This document shows, in pieces, positions 8,448-18,328 of a DNA stretch of 39,146 nucleotides. Made by a program: the position numbers and the translations under genes. Location of the stretch: positions 29,631-68,776 of the forward strand of contig NZVD01000068.1 of assembly GCA_002701385.1 (NCBI GenBank), given 5' to 3'. The first letter of the stretch is position 1. Each line of letters opens with the position of its first letter. The notes below the pieces were generated by a model, which was not told the origin of the DNA, ran no database searches, and saw only the letters and a program-made list of their open reading frames with translations. This DNA comes from Rhodopirellula sp. Its GTDB lineage: Bacteria > Planctomycetota > Planctomycetia > Pirellulales > Pirellulaceae.

Positions 8448-11282
8448 ATGCCACGTTATAATCCCAGCCAAATTGAAGCAAAATGGCAGAACTATTGGGA
8501 AGAAAACCAAACATTTAAAACGCCTGAGATGCCGCAAGGCGAAAAGCTATATGTACTGGATATGTTTCCGTACCCAAGTGGAAATGGGTTGCACGTAGGG
8601 CATCCGGAAGGATATACGGCAACGGATATCACCTGTCGCTTTGAACGGATGCGAGGAAAATCCGTACTGCACCCGATGGGATATGATGCCTTTGGATTAC
8701 CGGCCGAAGAACATGCCATAAAGACCAATACACCTCCTCGCCAATCCACCGAAAAGAACATTGCCAACTTTACTCGCCAACTGAAAATGCTTGGCTTTAG
8801 TTACGACTGGAGTCGCAGTCTGGCAACGACAGATGTCGAATACTTTAAATGGACGCAGTGGATCTTTCTTCAGTTGTTTGATACCTGGTTTGATGCAGAA
8901 CAGCAGAAGGGACGACCTATAAGCGAACTTCCCATTCCGGAAGAAATCACGGCACGTGGTGAGGTAGCTGTCGCTAAATTTCGCGATGGGCATCGCCTTG
9001 CTTATCTCGATGATGCATTGGTTAACTGGTGTGCAGATTTGGGAACAGTCCTTGCCAATGAAGAAGTGATTGATGGACGGAGTGAGCGTGGGAATTATCC
9101 TGTGCAACGAATCCCCTTACGACAGTGGATGTTACGAATCACGTCCTATGCCGACCGGCTAGAAACTGATCTAGACGAGGTGAATTGGTCGGATGGAATC
9201 AAAAAACTGCAACGTGACTGGATCGGTCGAAGTACTGGTGCAGAAGTGGATTTCTTTATTGGGGGAGCAGAACAATTTGAATCCTGGAAAGCTTCACGCG
9301 GTACCGATGGATTTCCTGCCGAGACTTCTGGTGATGCCCTTAGGGTTTATACGACTCGGCCCGATACGCTGTACGGAGCTACCTATATGGTCATCGCTCC
9401 GGAGCATCCAGCCGTCGAACAATTGACGACTCCAGAACAGGCCAATCAGGTCAAAGCCTATTGTGAAAAAGCTTCGTTTAAGAGTGATCGGGAACGAACG
9501 GAAGATACGAAATCCAAAACGGGCGTGTTCACAGGAGCATATGCTTCCAACCCAGTTAATGGAGCTCAGGTGCCAATCTGGGTCGCAGATTATGTGCTTA
9601 GCAGTTACGGCACTGGAGCGATTATGGCTGTACCCGCTCATGATGAACGTGACTTTGAATTCGCTACCGAATTCGGGATTGATATCGTAGCCGTGGTGGA
9701 TCCCGGTCAACGCAAGGGAGTCGACCGTGATGCAGTACTTGCAGGTAAACAGTGTTTCCACGGACTCGGCGCGGCGATTAACTCAGGTGAGTACGATGGG
9801 ACGGATACTGCAGAGTTCAAAGAACTAATTCGAAAGGCATTGCATCAGCAGGGGACCGGCGCTTCCGCAGTCAATTACAAATTGAGAGACTGGCTGTTCT
9901 CGCGACAGCGGTTTTGGGGAGAACCCTTCCCAATTCTGCATGAATTGGACGATGACGGGAATGCGACCGGAGTAATCCGGGGAGTGGATCAAGCCGATCT
10001 ACCAGTCGATCTGCCCCACTTGGAAGATTACAAGCCGCATGGCCGTCCAGAACCACCACTGGCCAAAGCAGATGATGATTGGCTCTATCCAGTGATCGAT
10101 GGGAAGCGATACCGTCGAGAAACCAATACGATGCCACAATGGGCCGGGTCCTGTTGGTATTACCTCCGATATATCGATCCGGAAAACTCGGATTGTTTTG
10201 TAGACCCTGAAAAGGAACAGGCCTGGATGCCGGTAGATTTGTATATTGGCGGCGCCGAACATGCCGTTTTACATCTGCTTTATGCTCGGTTTTGGCATAA
10301 AGTGTTATACGACCGTGGGCATGTTACGACCAAAGAGCCATTCCAGAGACTTGTCAATCAGGGAATGATTCTCGGGGAAATGGAATTCACCGTCTATCAG
10401 GATACAGATAATCAATGGATCGGTGCGAATGAAGTATCCCGCGGTGATGATGGCTTCTATCGTCAGCAGGACGGCACTGAGGTACAACTGGTTAAACTGA
10501 CGGAAGATCAGGTGTCTAAGAATGGTGATACCTTTGTGTTGGCAGAAGATGATACGATCCGCGTCGATGGTCGGTCATTTAAGATGTCCAAGAGTCGAGG
10601 CAACGTAATCAACCCAGATGAGATCGTGGACGGATATGGTGCCGACTCATTGCGACTCTATGAAATGTTTATGGGCCCACTGACGGCAACCAAGCCCTGG
10701 AGTATGTCCGGTGTCAATGGAGTCAAGGGATTTCTGGATCGCGTTTGGCGAATGGTTATAAACGATCGTGCCGAATCATTGGAACTGAACGAAGCTGTCA
10801 GCGACACCACGCCCGATGACGATGCCCTAAAAGTGCTGCATAAAACCATTAAGGCAGTGACTAAAGATACGGAGAACTTAGATTTCAACACGGCGATTGC
10901 GCGTATGATGGAATTTGTCAATTATTTCACCAAGCAATCGGTACGGCCTAAGGGTGTTTTACAACAATTCGTGTTGTTGCTATCGCCCTATGCACCCCAT
11001 ATTGCTGAGGAGTTGTGGGAGCTTTTAGGAGCAACGACCACGCTGGCTTATGAACCATGGCCAATTTGTGATGAATCGATTTTGGTGGAGAGTACGATTG
11101 AGATTCCGATTCAGATTAAAGGGAAAGTGAAGAGCCGAATCTCAGTTGCCGCAGACATCAGCAAAGAGGATTTAGAACAGGCTGCCCGAGATGATGAAAA
11201 AATGCAGCAGCTACTGAGCGATAGCGAAGTCATCAAAGTGATTGTGGTGCCGGGGCGACTCGTCAATTTCGTAACGAAATAA
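8448..11282 (+). CDS. leuS: Leucyl-tRNA synthetase
   Basis: Charges tRNA-Leu with leucine; cytoplasmic class I synthetase. The HIGH-type motif is HVGH at residues 49-52 and the KMSKS loop is at 712-716. The CP1 editing domain is present between them ([20 protein letters not shown]), so mischarged tRNA can be hydrolysed. The C-terminal anticodon-binding and tRNA-binding parts are complete. At 944 aa it is longer than the roughly 860 aa of E. coli LeuRS; the extra length includes an insertion just before KMSKS (about residues 640-705). The ATG at 8448 begins the conserved [15 protein letters not shown]-terminus. No T-box leader was seen. Confidence 0.97.
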   Translation: MPRYNPSQIEAKWQNYWEENQTFKTPEMPQGEKLYVLDMFPYPSGNGLHVGHPEGYTATDITCRFERMRGKSVLHPMGYDAFGLPAEEHAIKTNTPPRQSTEKNIANFTRQLKMLGFSYDWSRSLATTDVEYFKWTQWIFLQLFDTWFDAEQQKGRPISELPIPEEITARGEVAVAKFRDGHRLAYLDDALVNWCADLGTVLANEEVIDGRSERGNYPVQRIPLRQWMLRITSYADRLETDLDEVNWSDGIKKLQRDWIGRSTGAEVDFFIGGAEQFESWKASRGTDGFPAETSGDALRVYTTRPDTLYGATYMVIAPEHPAVEQLTTPEQANQVKAYCEKASFKSDRERTEDTKSKTGVFTGAYASNPVNGAQVPIWVADYVLSSYGTGAIMAVPAHDERDFEFATEFGIDIVAVVDPGQRKGVDRDAVLAGKQCFHGLGAAINSGEYDGTDTAEFKELIRKALHQQGTGASAVNYKLRDWLFSRQRFWGEPFPILHELDDDGNATGVIRGVDQADLPVDLPHLEDYKPHGRPEPPLAKADDDWLYPVIDGKRYRRETNTMPQWAGSCWYYLRYIDPENSDCFVDPEKEQAWMPVDLYIGGAEHAVLHLLYARFWHKVLYDRGHVTTKEPFQRLVNQGMILGEMEFTVYQDTDNQWIGANEVSRGDDGFYRQQDGTEVQLVKLTEDQVSKNGDTFVLAEDDTIRVDGRSFKMSKSRGNVINPDEIVDGYGADSLRLYEMFMGPLTATKPWSMSGVNGVKGFLDRVWRMVINDRAESLELNEAVSDTTPDDDALKVLHKTIKAVTKDTENLDFNTAIARMMEFVNYFTKQSVRPKGVLQQFVLLLSPYAPHIAEELWELLGATTTLAYEPWPICDESILVESTIEIPIQIKGKVKSRISVAADISKEDLEQAARDDEKMQQLLSDSEVIKVIVVPGRLVNFVTK

Positions 11283-11300
11283 TCTTACTGACTCGACGCG

Positions 11301-12155
11301 TTACTTGTCTTCGGTCGTGGCAATACGCACGTATTCCGCATTCGCATGCTCAACAAGCGTGGTGAACTTCTTGCGTATCGGAGTTTGAACACGAGTCAAA
11401 CGGTCCGTCAATCGCTTCATGCCATCCGGGTTCTCTCGAATAATCTCATCAATCTGACCAATGAATTTTGACGTTTCGGCAAAATTGATATCCACCATTT
11501 TTAGGAATAGTCCCTGCAGTGTCTTCACCAAAAGTCGATTGGTGGAATTGTCGAACTGAATGAACATATCCAGTCGATGAGAGATCACTGGTTTTCCGTC
11601 TTTGACGGTCTCCTCTGATTCCAATATTAGGACGACTCGCCCCTTACTTTCTGTGGTGATAACGCTTCCCTTGTAGGAGCCTTCCGCATAGAAAATGTGC
11701 AAGTTGGAGTTCCCGTAGACCAGCTCCATCTGACTGTTCGTGCCGTACCCATCGTCTATTATGAGTACGAAATCCTGTTCACGGGCCATCCGTAATTTGG
11801 AGACTCCCATCAATTCCCACATATTGACGACTAATTCAGGGTACCGAATCAGGTGTAGATAGACTTCCTGGTCGCATTGTAAGTGCTCAACGGGTGAGCG
11901 ATGAAAAACCGATGAATTGCTTAGCACTCCCTGCAGCTTTTCCTGAGCTTCATCTGTAAGCTTCTCCCATGGAATAAGAGCTTCAGATTGCTCTCTGGCG
12001 GATATTTTTTTGGCTGGAGAGATTTCTGTATTTGAAGCACTAGATTGCCTACCGGAATCCGGCGGTTCCAATGCGATCAGACCCCCACTCCATAGCAGAC
12101 AAATACCCAGAAGGGGTATAGTTGTAAATCTGCGTAGAAATGGTGGTTTAGGCAT
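11301..12155 (-). CDS. Secreted hypothetical protein, planctomycete-type
   Basis: I cannot assign a function. I chose the ATG at 12155 because it starts a recognisable signal sequence (basic MPKPPFLRRF, then hydrophobic TIPLLGICLLWSGGLIA); the upstream in-frame start at 12233 would bury it. The mature part, about 255 aa, contains YPELVVNMWELMGVSKLRM and a central beta-rich section (DDGYGTNSQMELVY and GSYKGSV). It ends in a helical, charged tail. I have an impression of similar proteins in other planctomycetes but no named family. It is convergent with leuS, with only 18 bp between the two stop codons. An outer-membrane or periplasmic location is likely. Confidence 0.7.
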   Translation of the reverse strand: MPKPPFLRRFTTIPLLGICLLWSGGLIALEPPDSGRQSSASNTEISPAKKISAREQSEALIPWEKLTDEAQEKLQGVLSNSSVFHRSPVEHLQCDQEVYLHLIRYPELVVNMWELMGVSKLRMAREQDFVLIIDDGYGTNSQMELVYGNSNLHIFYAEGSYKGSVITTESKGRVVLILESEETVKDGKPVISHRLDMFIQFDNSTNRLLVKTLQGLFLKMVDINFAETSKFIGQIDEIIRENPDGMKRLTDRLTRVQTPIRKKFTTLVEHANAEYVRIATTEDK

Positions 12156-12400
12156 GATTAAATCGCTGTTTTTTGTGGATACTCCATCATCTTCTTCGGT
12201 AATTGAGACTAAGAAAGTCGAGTGAAACCTCACTTATGTTGTGAGGTTGTAAAGCTGGGGGATTTTAAGTCTTGAGATGACATTTTGGAGGACATGCTAG
12301 GAGATTAGAATGAGAGTTTGGAATCAACTGAATTACCAAGGCTAACGCGCAAAAGGTCAGTTTTTTGTCGAATCAAAACCGAAACATTGAATCTCACTCT

Positions 12401-13267
12401 ATGAAAACTGAAAAGGATGGTTCGTTCTCAGAATCTGACGTCGATAAGGATTCGCGGCGAGCGTTTCTAGAGAAAGCGTCAGCCGCATTGGTGGTAATAG
12501 GCGCTCCGCCTGCTCAGGGGAACCCTCCTGAGGATGCGACTGGAGATACGAAGGAATCCCTTTTCCAACCAGAACACCTATGGACGGATCGCATGCGCGC
12601 TCCGGACGATGGCAAACGCTACGGCTGGTTTGTGGATACACGTCGTTGTGTTGGGTGTCATGCCTGCGAAGTGAGTTGTAAAGCAGAGAATGACGTTCCG
12701 CTTGGAAACTATATACGGCAAACGTTCTATAAGGACGTTGGAGAGTACCCCCAAGTGGCTCGGCTTTTTATGCCAATGGCCTGTCAGCATTGTGAAGATG
12801 CTCCCTGTATCAAGGGATGTCCTTGTGGCGCCCTACATAAAACCACCGGTGGAACCGTGGCCATCGATTACAACACCTGCTGTGGACATGGTACGTGCGT
12901 AGATGTTTGTCCTTATGGAGCCATCTATATGGACCCTGTGGCGAATCAGGCAGTGAAATGCCATAACTGCTATCACCGCCTTGAAGAACAGATGGAGCCC
13001 GCTTGCGCTAATACCTGTCCTGCCGATGCTATTTCGTTTGGGGATCTTAACGATGAGAACTCAAAGATTTCTAAAGCGATGCGAGATGCTGAGGAGAAAA
13101 AACTGGAAACCCAACAGCTTCGTCCGGAAAAGAACACCAAGCCAAGAATGTGGTTTGTAGGCGAGGCACCTGTTGAGATTGAAGAGAGGATCCCCAAAGA
13201 AGGTGAGTCTTACTCTCCTGAGGCGTACAACATCTACAATTGGAAGGAACGTCATGAAGACAAGTAA
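12401..13267 (+). CDS. Four-cluster ferredoxin subunit of a molybdopterin oxidoreductase (DmsB/PsrB/NrfC type)
   Basis: Electron-transfer subunit that passes electrons to or from the molybdenum subunit encoded next. Four Cys motifs are visible: C83/C86/C89/C93; C128/C131/C136/C140; C160/H163/C166/C170; C187/C190/C202/C206. The third has His where the second Cys ligand is expected. A twin-arginine motif (SRRAFL, R19-R20) and a short hydrophobic stretch precede the domain, so the protein may be Tat-exported with its own signal, which is unusual because such subunits are usually carried by the catalytic partner. I chose the ATG at 12401; a TTG at 12365 is an alternative. It overlaps the next gene by 14 bp. 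Related families include PhsB, PsrB, TtrB and DmsB. Confidence 0.88.
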   Translation: MKTEKDGSFSESDVDKDSRRAFLEKASAALVVIGAPPAQGNPPEDATGDTKESLFQPEHLWTDRMRAPDDGKRYGWFVDTRRCVGCHACEVSCKAENDVPLGNYIRQTFYKDVGEYPQVARLFMPMACQHCEDAPCIKGCPCGALHKTTGGTVAIDYNTCCGHGTCVDVCPYGAIYMDPVANQAVKCHNCYHRLEEQMEPACANTCPADAISFGDLNDENSKISKAMRDAEEKKLETQQLRPEKNTKPRMWFVGEAPVEIEERIPKEGESYSPEAYNIYNWKERHEDK

Positions 13268-16142
13268 TTCTAAAAGACAGTTTTTGAAGCTGGGGCTGCT
13301 TTCCGTTGGGACTTTTGGAATGTTCGGATGTGACGAATCGACAACTCCAAATGAAAACAGCTCGTCCGATAGTGATGATTCCAATAGTGCTCCATCCAGC
13401 AGTGACACTTCTAATGATGACACTTCTAATGATGATGCTTCTAACACCTCAACAGAGTCTGCTTCGCGGGACTTTCCGTTTGGGGTGGATATTAGGAAAT
13501 GGAAAGCGGGGAAAGGCCGAGCTTATGAGATTGGCGGTCAGCGGATGCCGGGCATTTGTTTACTGCCTGGCCCTAATGCCAAAAAGGACTGGCCACCGAA
13601 AGATAAATATCAAGGTGCCGAGAAAATACCGGGGATGTGTCAGCTGTGTAGTACAGTTTGTGGCATTATTGGCTATGTCAAAGATGGAAGGGTCTTGAAA
13701 GTTGAAGGTAATCCCAATGACCCGAATAGCCGCGGGCGGTTGTGTGCTCGTGGCCAAGCTTCTCTAAATCATCTGTATCACCCGGAACGATTGCTCTACC
13801 CAATGAAACGTGTAGGAAAACGTGGAGAAGGGAAGTGGAAGCGAATATCCTGGGACGAAGCTCTAACAGAGATTGCAGATAAGTTACGGACAATTCGGGA
13901 AGAAGGTAAGCAGGAAGAATTTGCATTTCATCAGGGGCGACAACGAAGTAAGGATGCGATTAAACGATTCCTCGATGCGTACGGCACAAAGACGCAGTTA
14001 AGCCACCGGTCACTTTGTTCCGGCAATCGTCGGGCAGCCAATCTGACTTATCTCTGGGAGAGTGATTGGGATCTCAACGACTGTGAAAACAGTAAGTACA
14101 TACTGAATTTTGGCTCGAATGCATTTGAAGCTCATCAAGGACACGTCCCTTTCCTGAATCGAATTCAAAACGGAAGATTTAATAACGGTGCCAAGATGGT
14201 TACGTTCGACGTGCGACTGTCGAATACAGCAGGAAACAGTGACGAATGGTTTTCGCCGTTTCCCGGTACAGATGGTGCCGTAGCATTGGGAATGTGTCAT
14301 TGGATATTAGCCAACGGCAAGCAGGATAGTGAATTCATAGAGCGTTGGACAAATGTTTCCGTGCAGGAACTGAAAGAGCACCTTGCTTCTTACACACCCG
14401 AATGGGCAGAGCGAGTGAGCGGTATTCCGGCAGAGGCTATTAAGAGAATCGCGTTGGAGTTTGCAGCCGCCGCTCCTGCCGCGACCACCATGTGTAATCG
14501 TGGTTCCTCTGCACATCTCAATGGGTTTTATAACGATCGTGCCATCAACCTGTTAAACGCGTTAGTTGGAAGTGTAGGGAAAAAAGGTGGTTGGTGTTGG
14601 AGTCCCTGGGGGGGATTGGATCCGATCGCAAAAACACCGGCTATGCCTGACTCGGCTAAAACCTGGAGTGTATTGGAAGATCCGCCCGAATATCCACTGG
14701 CTAATGTTTGGCGACGTATGAAAGTTGGGGAGATAGTGTACCTGTATCTCTTACAGGGTAGAGCCAAGCTTCAGGCCTACATGACGTATAATCTCGACTC
14801 GCCTTTGACTTGGCCCGAAGAGAGTTTGACACAGGAAGTGTTGGCCAATGAAGAACTAATCAATTTTCACGTCTGCATTAATTGCTTCTACAACGAAACA
14901 GCTCACTATGCAGATATCGTGTTGCCATGGACGACCTTCATGGAACGATGGGACCTAGATGCCCGAGCTTCCTATAACCTACGACCGTACGTGGGTATTC
15001 GTACTCCGATGATTGATCCTCTCGGCGAATCGAAGGACATTCGTGATTTCTTCCCCATGCTTGCAGAGAAAATCGGTGGAGGAATGGAAGCAGCGTATCA
15101 GTATGGTACGACCGAAGATTATATGGAGCAGTGGGCTAAAGAGATTCCGGTTAATGAGGTCACAGGTAAGTCTGGTCTGGAAAGATTACTCGAGGAAGGG
15201 GCCTGGGAAAATGAAAAAACAGATCCATTTTATGAGCCCTATAAAACTCTGTTGATCGAAGAAGAATTGGCCGGTAGCGCAACTGATTCCAACGGTGTTA
15301 TCACCAAAGATGGCATCGGAATTGGTGTCATGGTGGGCGGCCAGGCGATGCGAGGGTTTAAAACACCGAGTAGGAAAATGGAAGTGCGGAGCCTCTTTAT
15401 TAATAAAATTGGAGTGAATGAAGATTGTTCCGATTTGATTAATCAGAGTGGCGTGACAAAAACGAAGAGTCGCCCCAAACAACACGAGGGGCACGACTTA
15501 GACATTGACCAAATGCCAATTTGGCTACCGATTGATGAGCATCAATCTCTAGGCCAGGATGAGTTGATTATGACAAGTTTCAAATGGAACGTGCATAATC
15601 ACGGTAGAACCATGAATCTCAAATGGTTGGCTGAAATTGTTCATAGTAACCCCGCTTGGCTAAATACGGAGACTGCCAGAGAACTTGGGTTAAAGGATGG
15701 AGATTGGGTTGAGTTAACTTCCTATTATTCTGAGATGCTTGAGAAGGTGTCACCTAATCTCAATCATCGTGAACCAGATGAATCAGGACGAAGAGTCGTT
15801 AGCACGATGCGTGTCCCGATTGTCACCATGCAAGGGCTCCATCCGAAAGCGATTGCTATGAGTAACTCATGTGGGCATTGGCAATATACCAATGTCGCTA
15901 AAGCGAAAGCAGTTTCGGACGACGGGGAACACCTCGTCGGTAGTGATCCGAAGCGTTATCGGGATGCTGACTGGGAACGAAATATGTGGTGGGAAGATAA
16001 GTCAAACGGTGATATTGCCAAGTGGCAGCAAAATACCGGAAACGGATGGAACCAAAATAGATTGATGCCAATTGCCCCTGACCCTATTACCGGTCAGCAG
16101 GCTTTTCACTCGACCGTTGTGAGTCTCAAAAAATTGTCGTAG
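13254..16142 (+). CDS. Molybdopterin oxidoreductase catalytic subunit (PsrA/PhsA/TtrA-like group of the DMSO reductase family)
   Basis: Bis-MGD molybdoenzyme of 962 aa, predicted to be exported. The N-terminal [4Fe-4S] motif is C129/C132/C136/C164. A likely Mo-ligand Cys is C255 (in RSLCSGNRR). The C-terminal cofactor domain is intact (HNHGRTMNLKWLAEI, then WLNTETARELGLKDGDWVEL, and SNSCGHW). The leader is SKRQFLK, a Lys-Arg variant of the Tat motif, followed by a hydrophobic stretch and a possible lipobox (MFGC, Cys26). A Ser/Asp/Asn/Thr linker of about 45 residues comes before the enzyme domain. The ATG at 13254 overlaps the ferredoxin gene by 14 bp, suggesting translational coupling. The substrate is unknown; polysulfide, thiosulfate, tetrathionate and arsenic oxyanions are all handled by this group. 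Confidence 0.88.
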   Translation: MKTSNSKRQFLKLGLLSVGTFGMFGCDESTTPNENSSSDSDDSNSAPSSSDTSNDDTSNDDASNTSTESASRDFPFGVDIRKWKAGKGRAYEIGGQRMPGICLLPGPNAKKDWPPKDKYQGAEKIPGMCQLCSTVCGIIGYVKDGRVLKVEGNPNDPNSRGRLCARGQASLNHLYHPERLLYPMKRVGKRGEGKWKRISWDEALTEIADKLRTIREEGKQEEFAFHQGRQRSKDAIKRFLDAYGTKTQLSHRSLCSGNRRAANLTYLWESDWDLNDCENSKYILNFGSNAFEAHQGHVPFLNRIQNGRFNNGAKMVTFDVRLSNTAGNSDEWFSPFPGTDGAVALGMCHWILANGKQDSEFIERWTNVSVQELKEHLASYTPEWAERVSGIPAEAIKRIALEFAAAAPAATTMCNRGSSAHLNGFYNDRAINLLNALVGSVGKKGGWCWSPWGGLDPIAKTPAMPDSAKTWSVLEDPPEYPLANVWRRMKVGEIVYLYLLQGRAKLQAYMTYNLDSPLTWPEESLTQEVLANEELINFHVCINCFYNETAHYADIVLPWTTFMERWDLDARASYNLRPYVGIRTPMIDPLGESKDIRDFFPMLAEKIGGGMEAAYQYGTTEDYMEQWAKEIPVNEVTGKSGLERLLEEGAWENEKTDPFYEPYKTLLIEEELAGSATDSNGVITKDGIGIGVMVGGQAMRGFKTPSRKMEVRSLFINKIGVNEDCSDLINQSGVTKTKSRPKQHEGHDLDIDQMPIWLPIDEHQSLGQDELIMTSFKWNVHNHGRTMNLKWLAEIVHSNPAWLNTETARELGLKDGDWVELTSYYSEMLEKVSPNLNHREPDESGRRVVSTMRVPIVTMQGLHPKAIAMSNSCGHWQYTNVAKAKAVSDDGEHLVGSDPKRYRDADWERNMWWEDKSNGDIAKWQQNTGNGWNQNRLMPIAPDPITGQQAFHSTVVSLKKLS
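13404..13433 (+). repeat. Perfect 15-bp tandem duplication in the linker of the molybdoenzyme
   Basis: GACACTTCTAATGAT occurs twice head to tail (13404-13418 and 13419-13433), followed by a third degenerate copy beginning GATGCTTCTAAC. It encodes repeated Asp-Thr-Ser-Asn-Asp units. The unit length is a multiple of three, so copy-number change would alter linker length without shifting the frame. Confidence 0.85.
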
Positions 16143-16162
16143 TGCTTGTGAATGAAACGTAG

Positions 16163-16750
16163 ATGATGAACGTGCTAGCAGATGCAAAGCGGGAACTTGC
16201 CGGAAGAGCAGGTGTGTACGAACTCTTTGCGCATTTACTACTGAACGAAGTCGATAGCAAAATATTGTCTTTATTCCACGATGAACAATGGCTTCGTTGT
16301 TGGGAGGATTTGGAAATTGAGATCCCGGCTGTGAGTGAAGCTGGTATTGAGAGGCTTGCAGTTGATTATTGCAGGATTTTTATCGGCCCCAAAGATTTCT
16401 GTCCTCCTTATCAGTCTGTATGGGAGGACGGGCATATGCAGAGTGATGTCATTACATCGATGAACGAGTATGTCGAGATCGTATCCAGTGGTGCTTCGCA
16501 AAATATAAAAGATCATGCCGGCGTGCAGTTTAAAATGATGTCTCAAATCCTTCAGTTTGAAGCAGCGTCTGATGAACCACCGAGCACGCTTGCTCATGCA
16601 TTCTTCGTCGATCACATCGCGTGGACTGAACCTATGTTCTCGCTGGCATCAACATTGGCCGAAACCGATTTTTATTCGACTGTTTTAGAGTCGGGAAAAG
16701 AGTTTGTTGCTTCAGAAAAGTCGGTTTTTTCGTTGGATGCGATCGACTAG
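16163..16750 (+). CDS. TorD/DmsD-family molybdoenzyme maturation chaperone
   Basis: Cytoplasmic chaperone that binds the Tat leader and/or apoprotein of a molybdoenzyme and helps cofactor insertion before export. The 195-aa all-helical protein has the family signature around residues 68-90: DYCRIFIGPKDFCPPYQSVW, matching the usual E-Y-x-x-L-F-x-G-P then P-P-Y-x-S pattern. It starts 20 bp after the catalytic subunit stop, so the three genes form one operon. Its presence supports the idea that the upstream enzyme really binds bis-MGD. A second ATG at 16166 is an equally possible start. Confidence 0.85.
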   Translation: MMNVLADAKRELAGRAGVYELFAHLLLNEVDSKILSLFHDEQWLRCWEDLEIEIPAVSEAGIERLAVDYCRIFIGPKDFCPPYQSVWEDGHMQSDVITSMNEYVEIVSSGASQNIKDHAGVQFKMMSQILQFEAASDEPPSTLAHAFFVDHIAWTEPMFSLASTLAETDFYSTVLESGKEFVASEKSVFSLDAID

Positions 16751-16922
16751 TCACCTGTTCCTGAACACGCGGTTGTCCCCGTTGAAAACGCGGTTCGTGC
16801 CTGGAATCAATGCGATGAGAACGCCTCATTTTGTTTGTATGAGGTTGCTCTGGTTGTCCTAAATACGTTACTTTTCTCCCTGTAGAACAATCTTTCAATT
16901 GCTCTTTATTCGGGATGAAAAG

Positions 16923-18281
16923 ATGAAAGCGTTTTTAGCCTGTATACTCGCTTTACTAATGTCAGTGGCTGTTTTTGGCCAGCAATTCGATTCTTATGCA
17001 GCGACTGTACGAGTAAGCCAAACGCCCGTTCGGTCAGCGCCATTCGCCGATCAATATGCCAGCGCTTATCTTAATCAAGGTGAGCAGGTCCAGGTTTATC
17101 GTGAAACCAGGAATGGCTTTCTCGCGATTCGGCCTCTACAGGATTCGTATAGTTGGGTGCGGGCGGACGAGTTGGAATTGCATTCCGATGGTGAGCATGC
17201 GACTGTCAGACGATCTCGAGTCCCTTCCTGGATTGGGAGCTTCAGGGATGAATCTGTGAATTACGGATATACCGTACTCTTGAATAAAGGTGAGGTGGTA
17301 ACCGTTTTGGGACGACAGGAATTGACGTTGAGTTCCGGTCGTCAAGCTCAGCAGTACTTTAAAATTGCACCTCCCGCGGGTGAATTCAGATGGGTGCACA
17401 AACAGTTTATTGAAAGAGCTAACGTACAGATCCCACTTACTCGCCCTTCAAATACAGACTTAGAATCAGATGTCGTACTTGCGAGTTATGATGATACCGC
17501 TTCGGGCTCTACGGACGTAAATGGTTGGGGAACGGCAAACTATATTCCGAGATGGATCAAACCATCAGAATTCGTCAAAGTCCGCATGCAGGATCGAGTC
17601 AAACGCGATCGCGCCGTTCCGGTTCGTAAACCAGACGCCGATACACCATTTCAAGTAGCCAGTTTTCAGACTCAACCGACAGACACCAAGACTGTTTCGG
17701 AGTTGGAAATTGCTATTTCTGAAATGGCCACTCGTTCTTCTGATTCCTGGGATATCGGATTTCTAAGAGATCAGGCTAACCGTCTTTTGAGCAGTAGTTC
17801 AGCTGCTCAGCAGGGGGCGATTGAGCGTTTGATTCAACGCCTGGACCAGTACCAGAAGATCAAAGATGAGAAACAACAGATTGCTTCGACAAACCTCTCC
17901 AGTCTGCCTCCCCGTTCGACCGACTTAAACACTCGGAAACTACCGTTCGAAGAAGCGGACATCCATGCGGCCAGTGAAATTGGGTCGGGTGTTCTTTCGG
18001 CAGAGGCCAGACGAACCGCCTATACGGAAACGGGCTACCTCGTCCGAGTACGATCGACTCGTAATGACGCACCTGAATACGCTCTCGTAGACGCTCAGGG
18101 AGAAGTAAAGGTCTTTATCTCTCCGCAATTAGGTCTCAACCTAAGCACATATGTGCGTCGCCATGTCGGAGTCTTTGGGCGTCGTGGCTACTTATATCGT
18201 CTTAAAACTCAGCACGTGACAGTCGATCGTGTCGTGGACCTGGCTAGACATAAGAAACCGGTTAACGATTTAGCCAATTAG
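16923..18281 (+). CDS. Secreted protein with two SH3-like domains
   Basis: A 452-aa exported protein. The ATG at 16923 begins a clear signal peptide (MKAFLACILALLMSVAVFGQ); an upstream in-frame ATG at 16899 is less likely. Residues about 25-82 form a bacterial SH3-like unit (VRVSQTPVRSAPF, then YSWVRADELEL), and about 85-165 a second one ending in RWVHKQFIE. The rest is low in recognisable domains, with a helical middle and a C-terminal beta-rich part (GYLVRVRSTRNDAPEYALVD). Such SH3 domains often bind peptidoglycan or cell-surface polymers; this is inference here. The last five codons and the TAG stop lie inside the octamer array described next, so the array has defined this C-terminus. Confidence 0.8.
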   Translation: MKAFLACILALLMSVAVFGQQFDSYAATVRVSQTPVRSAPFADQYASAYLNQGEQVQVYRETRNGFLAIRPLQDSYSWVRADELELHSDGEHATVRRSRVPSWIGSFRDESVNYGYTVLLNKGEVVTVLGRQELTLSSGRQAQQYFKIAPPAGEFRWVHKQFIERANVQIPLTRPSNTDLESDVVLASYDDTASGSTDVNGWGTANYIPRWIKPSEFVKVRMQDRVKRDRAVPVRKPDADTPFQVASFQTQPTDTKTVSELEIAISEMATRSSDSWDIGFLRDQANRLLSSSSAAQQGAIERLIQRLDQYQKIKDEKQQIASTNLSSLPPRSTDLNTRKLPFEEADIHAASEIGSGVLSAEARRTAYTETGYLVRVRSTRNDAPEYALVDAQGEVKVFISPQLGLNLSTYVRRHVGVFGRRGYLYRLKTQHVTVDRVVDLARHKKPVNDLAN

Positions 18282-18317
18282 CCCTTTGGCCAGTTAAACA
18301 ATTAGGCAGTTAGCCAA
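18262..18317 (+). repeat. Octanucleotide array A (7 units, consensus TTAGCCAR)
   Basis: Seven consecutive degenerate octamers with no register slip: TTAACGAT, TTAGCCAA, TTAGCCCT, TTGGCCAG, TTAAACAA, TTAGGCAG, TTAGCCAA. The array covers the 3' end of the SH3 protein gene and most of the gap to the convergent aceF stop. The second and third units create the TAG stop of the SH3 gene. No GC-rich core accompanies this copy. Confidence 0.85.
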
Positions 18318-18328
18318 TTGCTTTTTGG

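Noticed and set aside
16824-16844. Hairpin CCTCAT/ATGAGG as terminator after the TorD-like gene
   Set aside because: Only 6 bp, with no T-tract after it.
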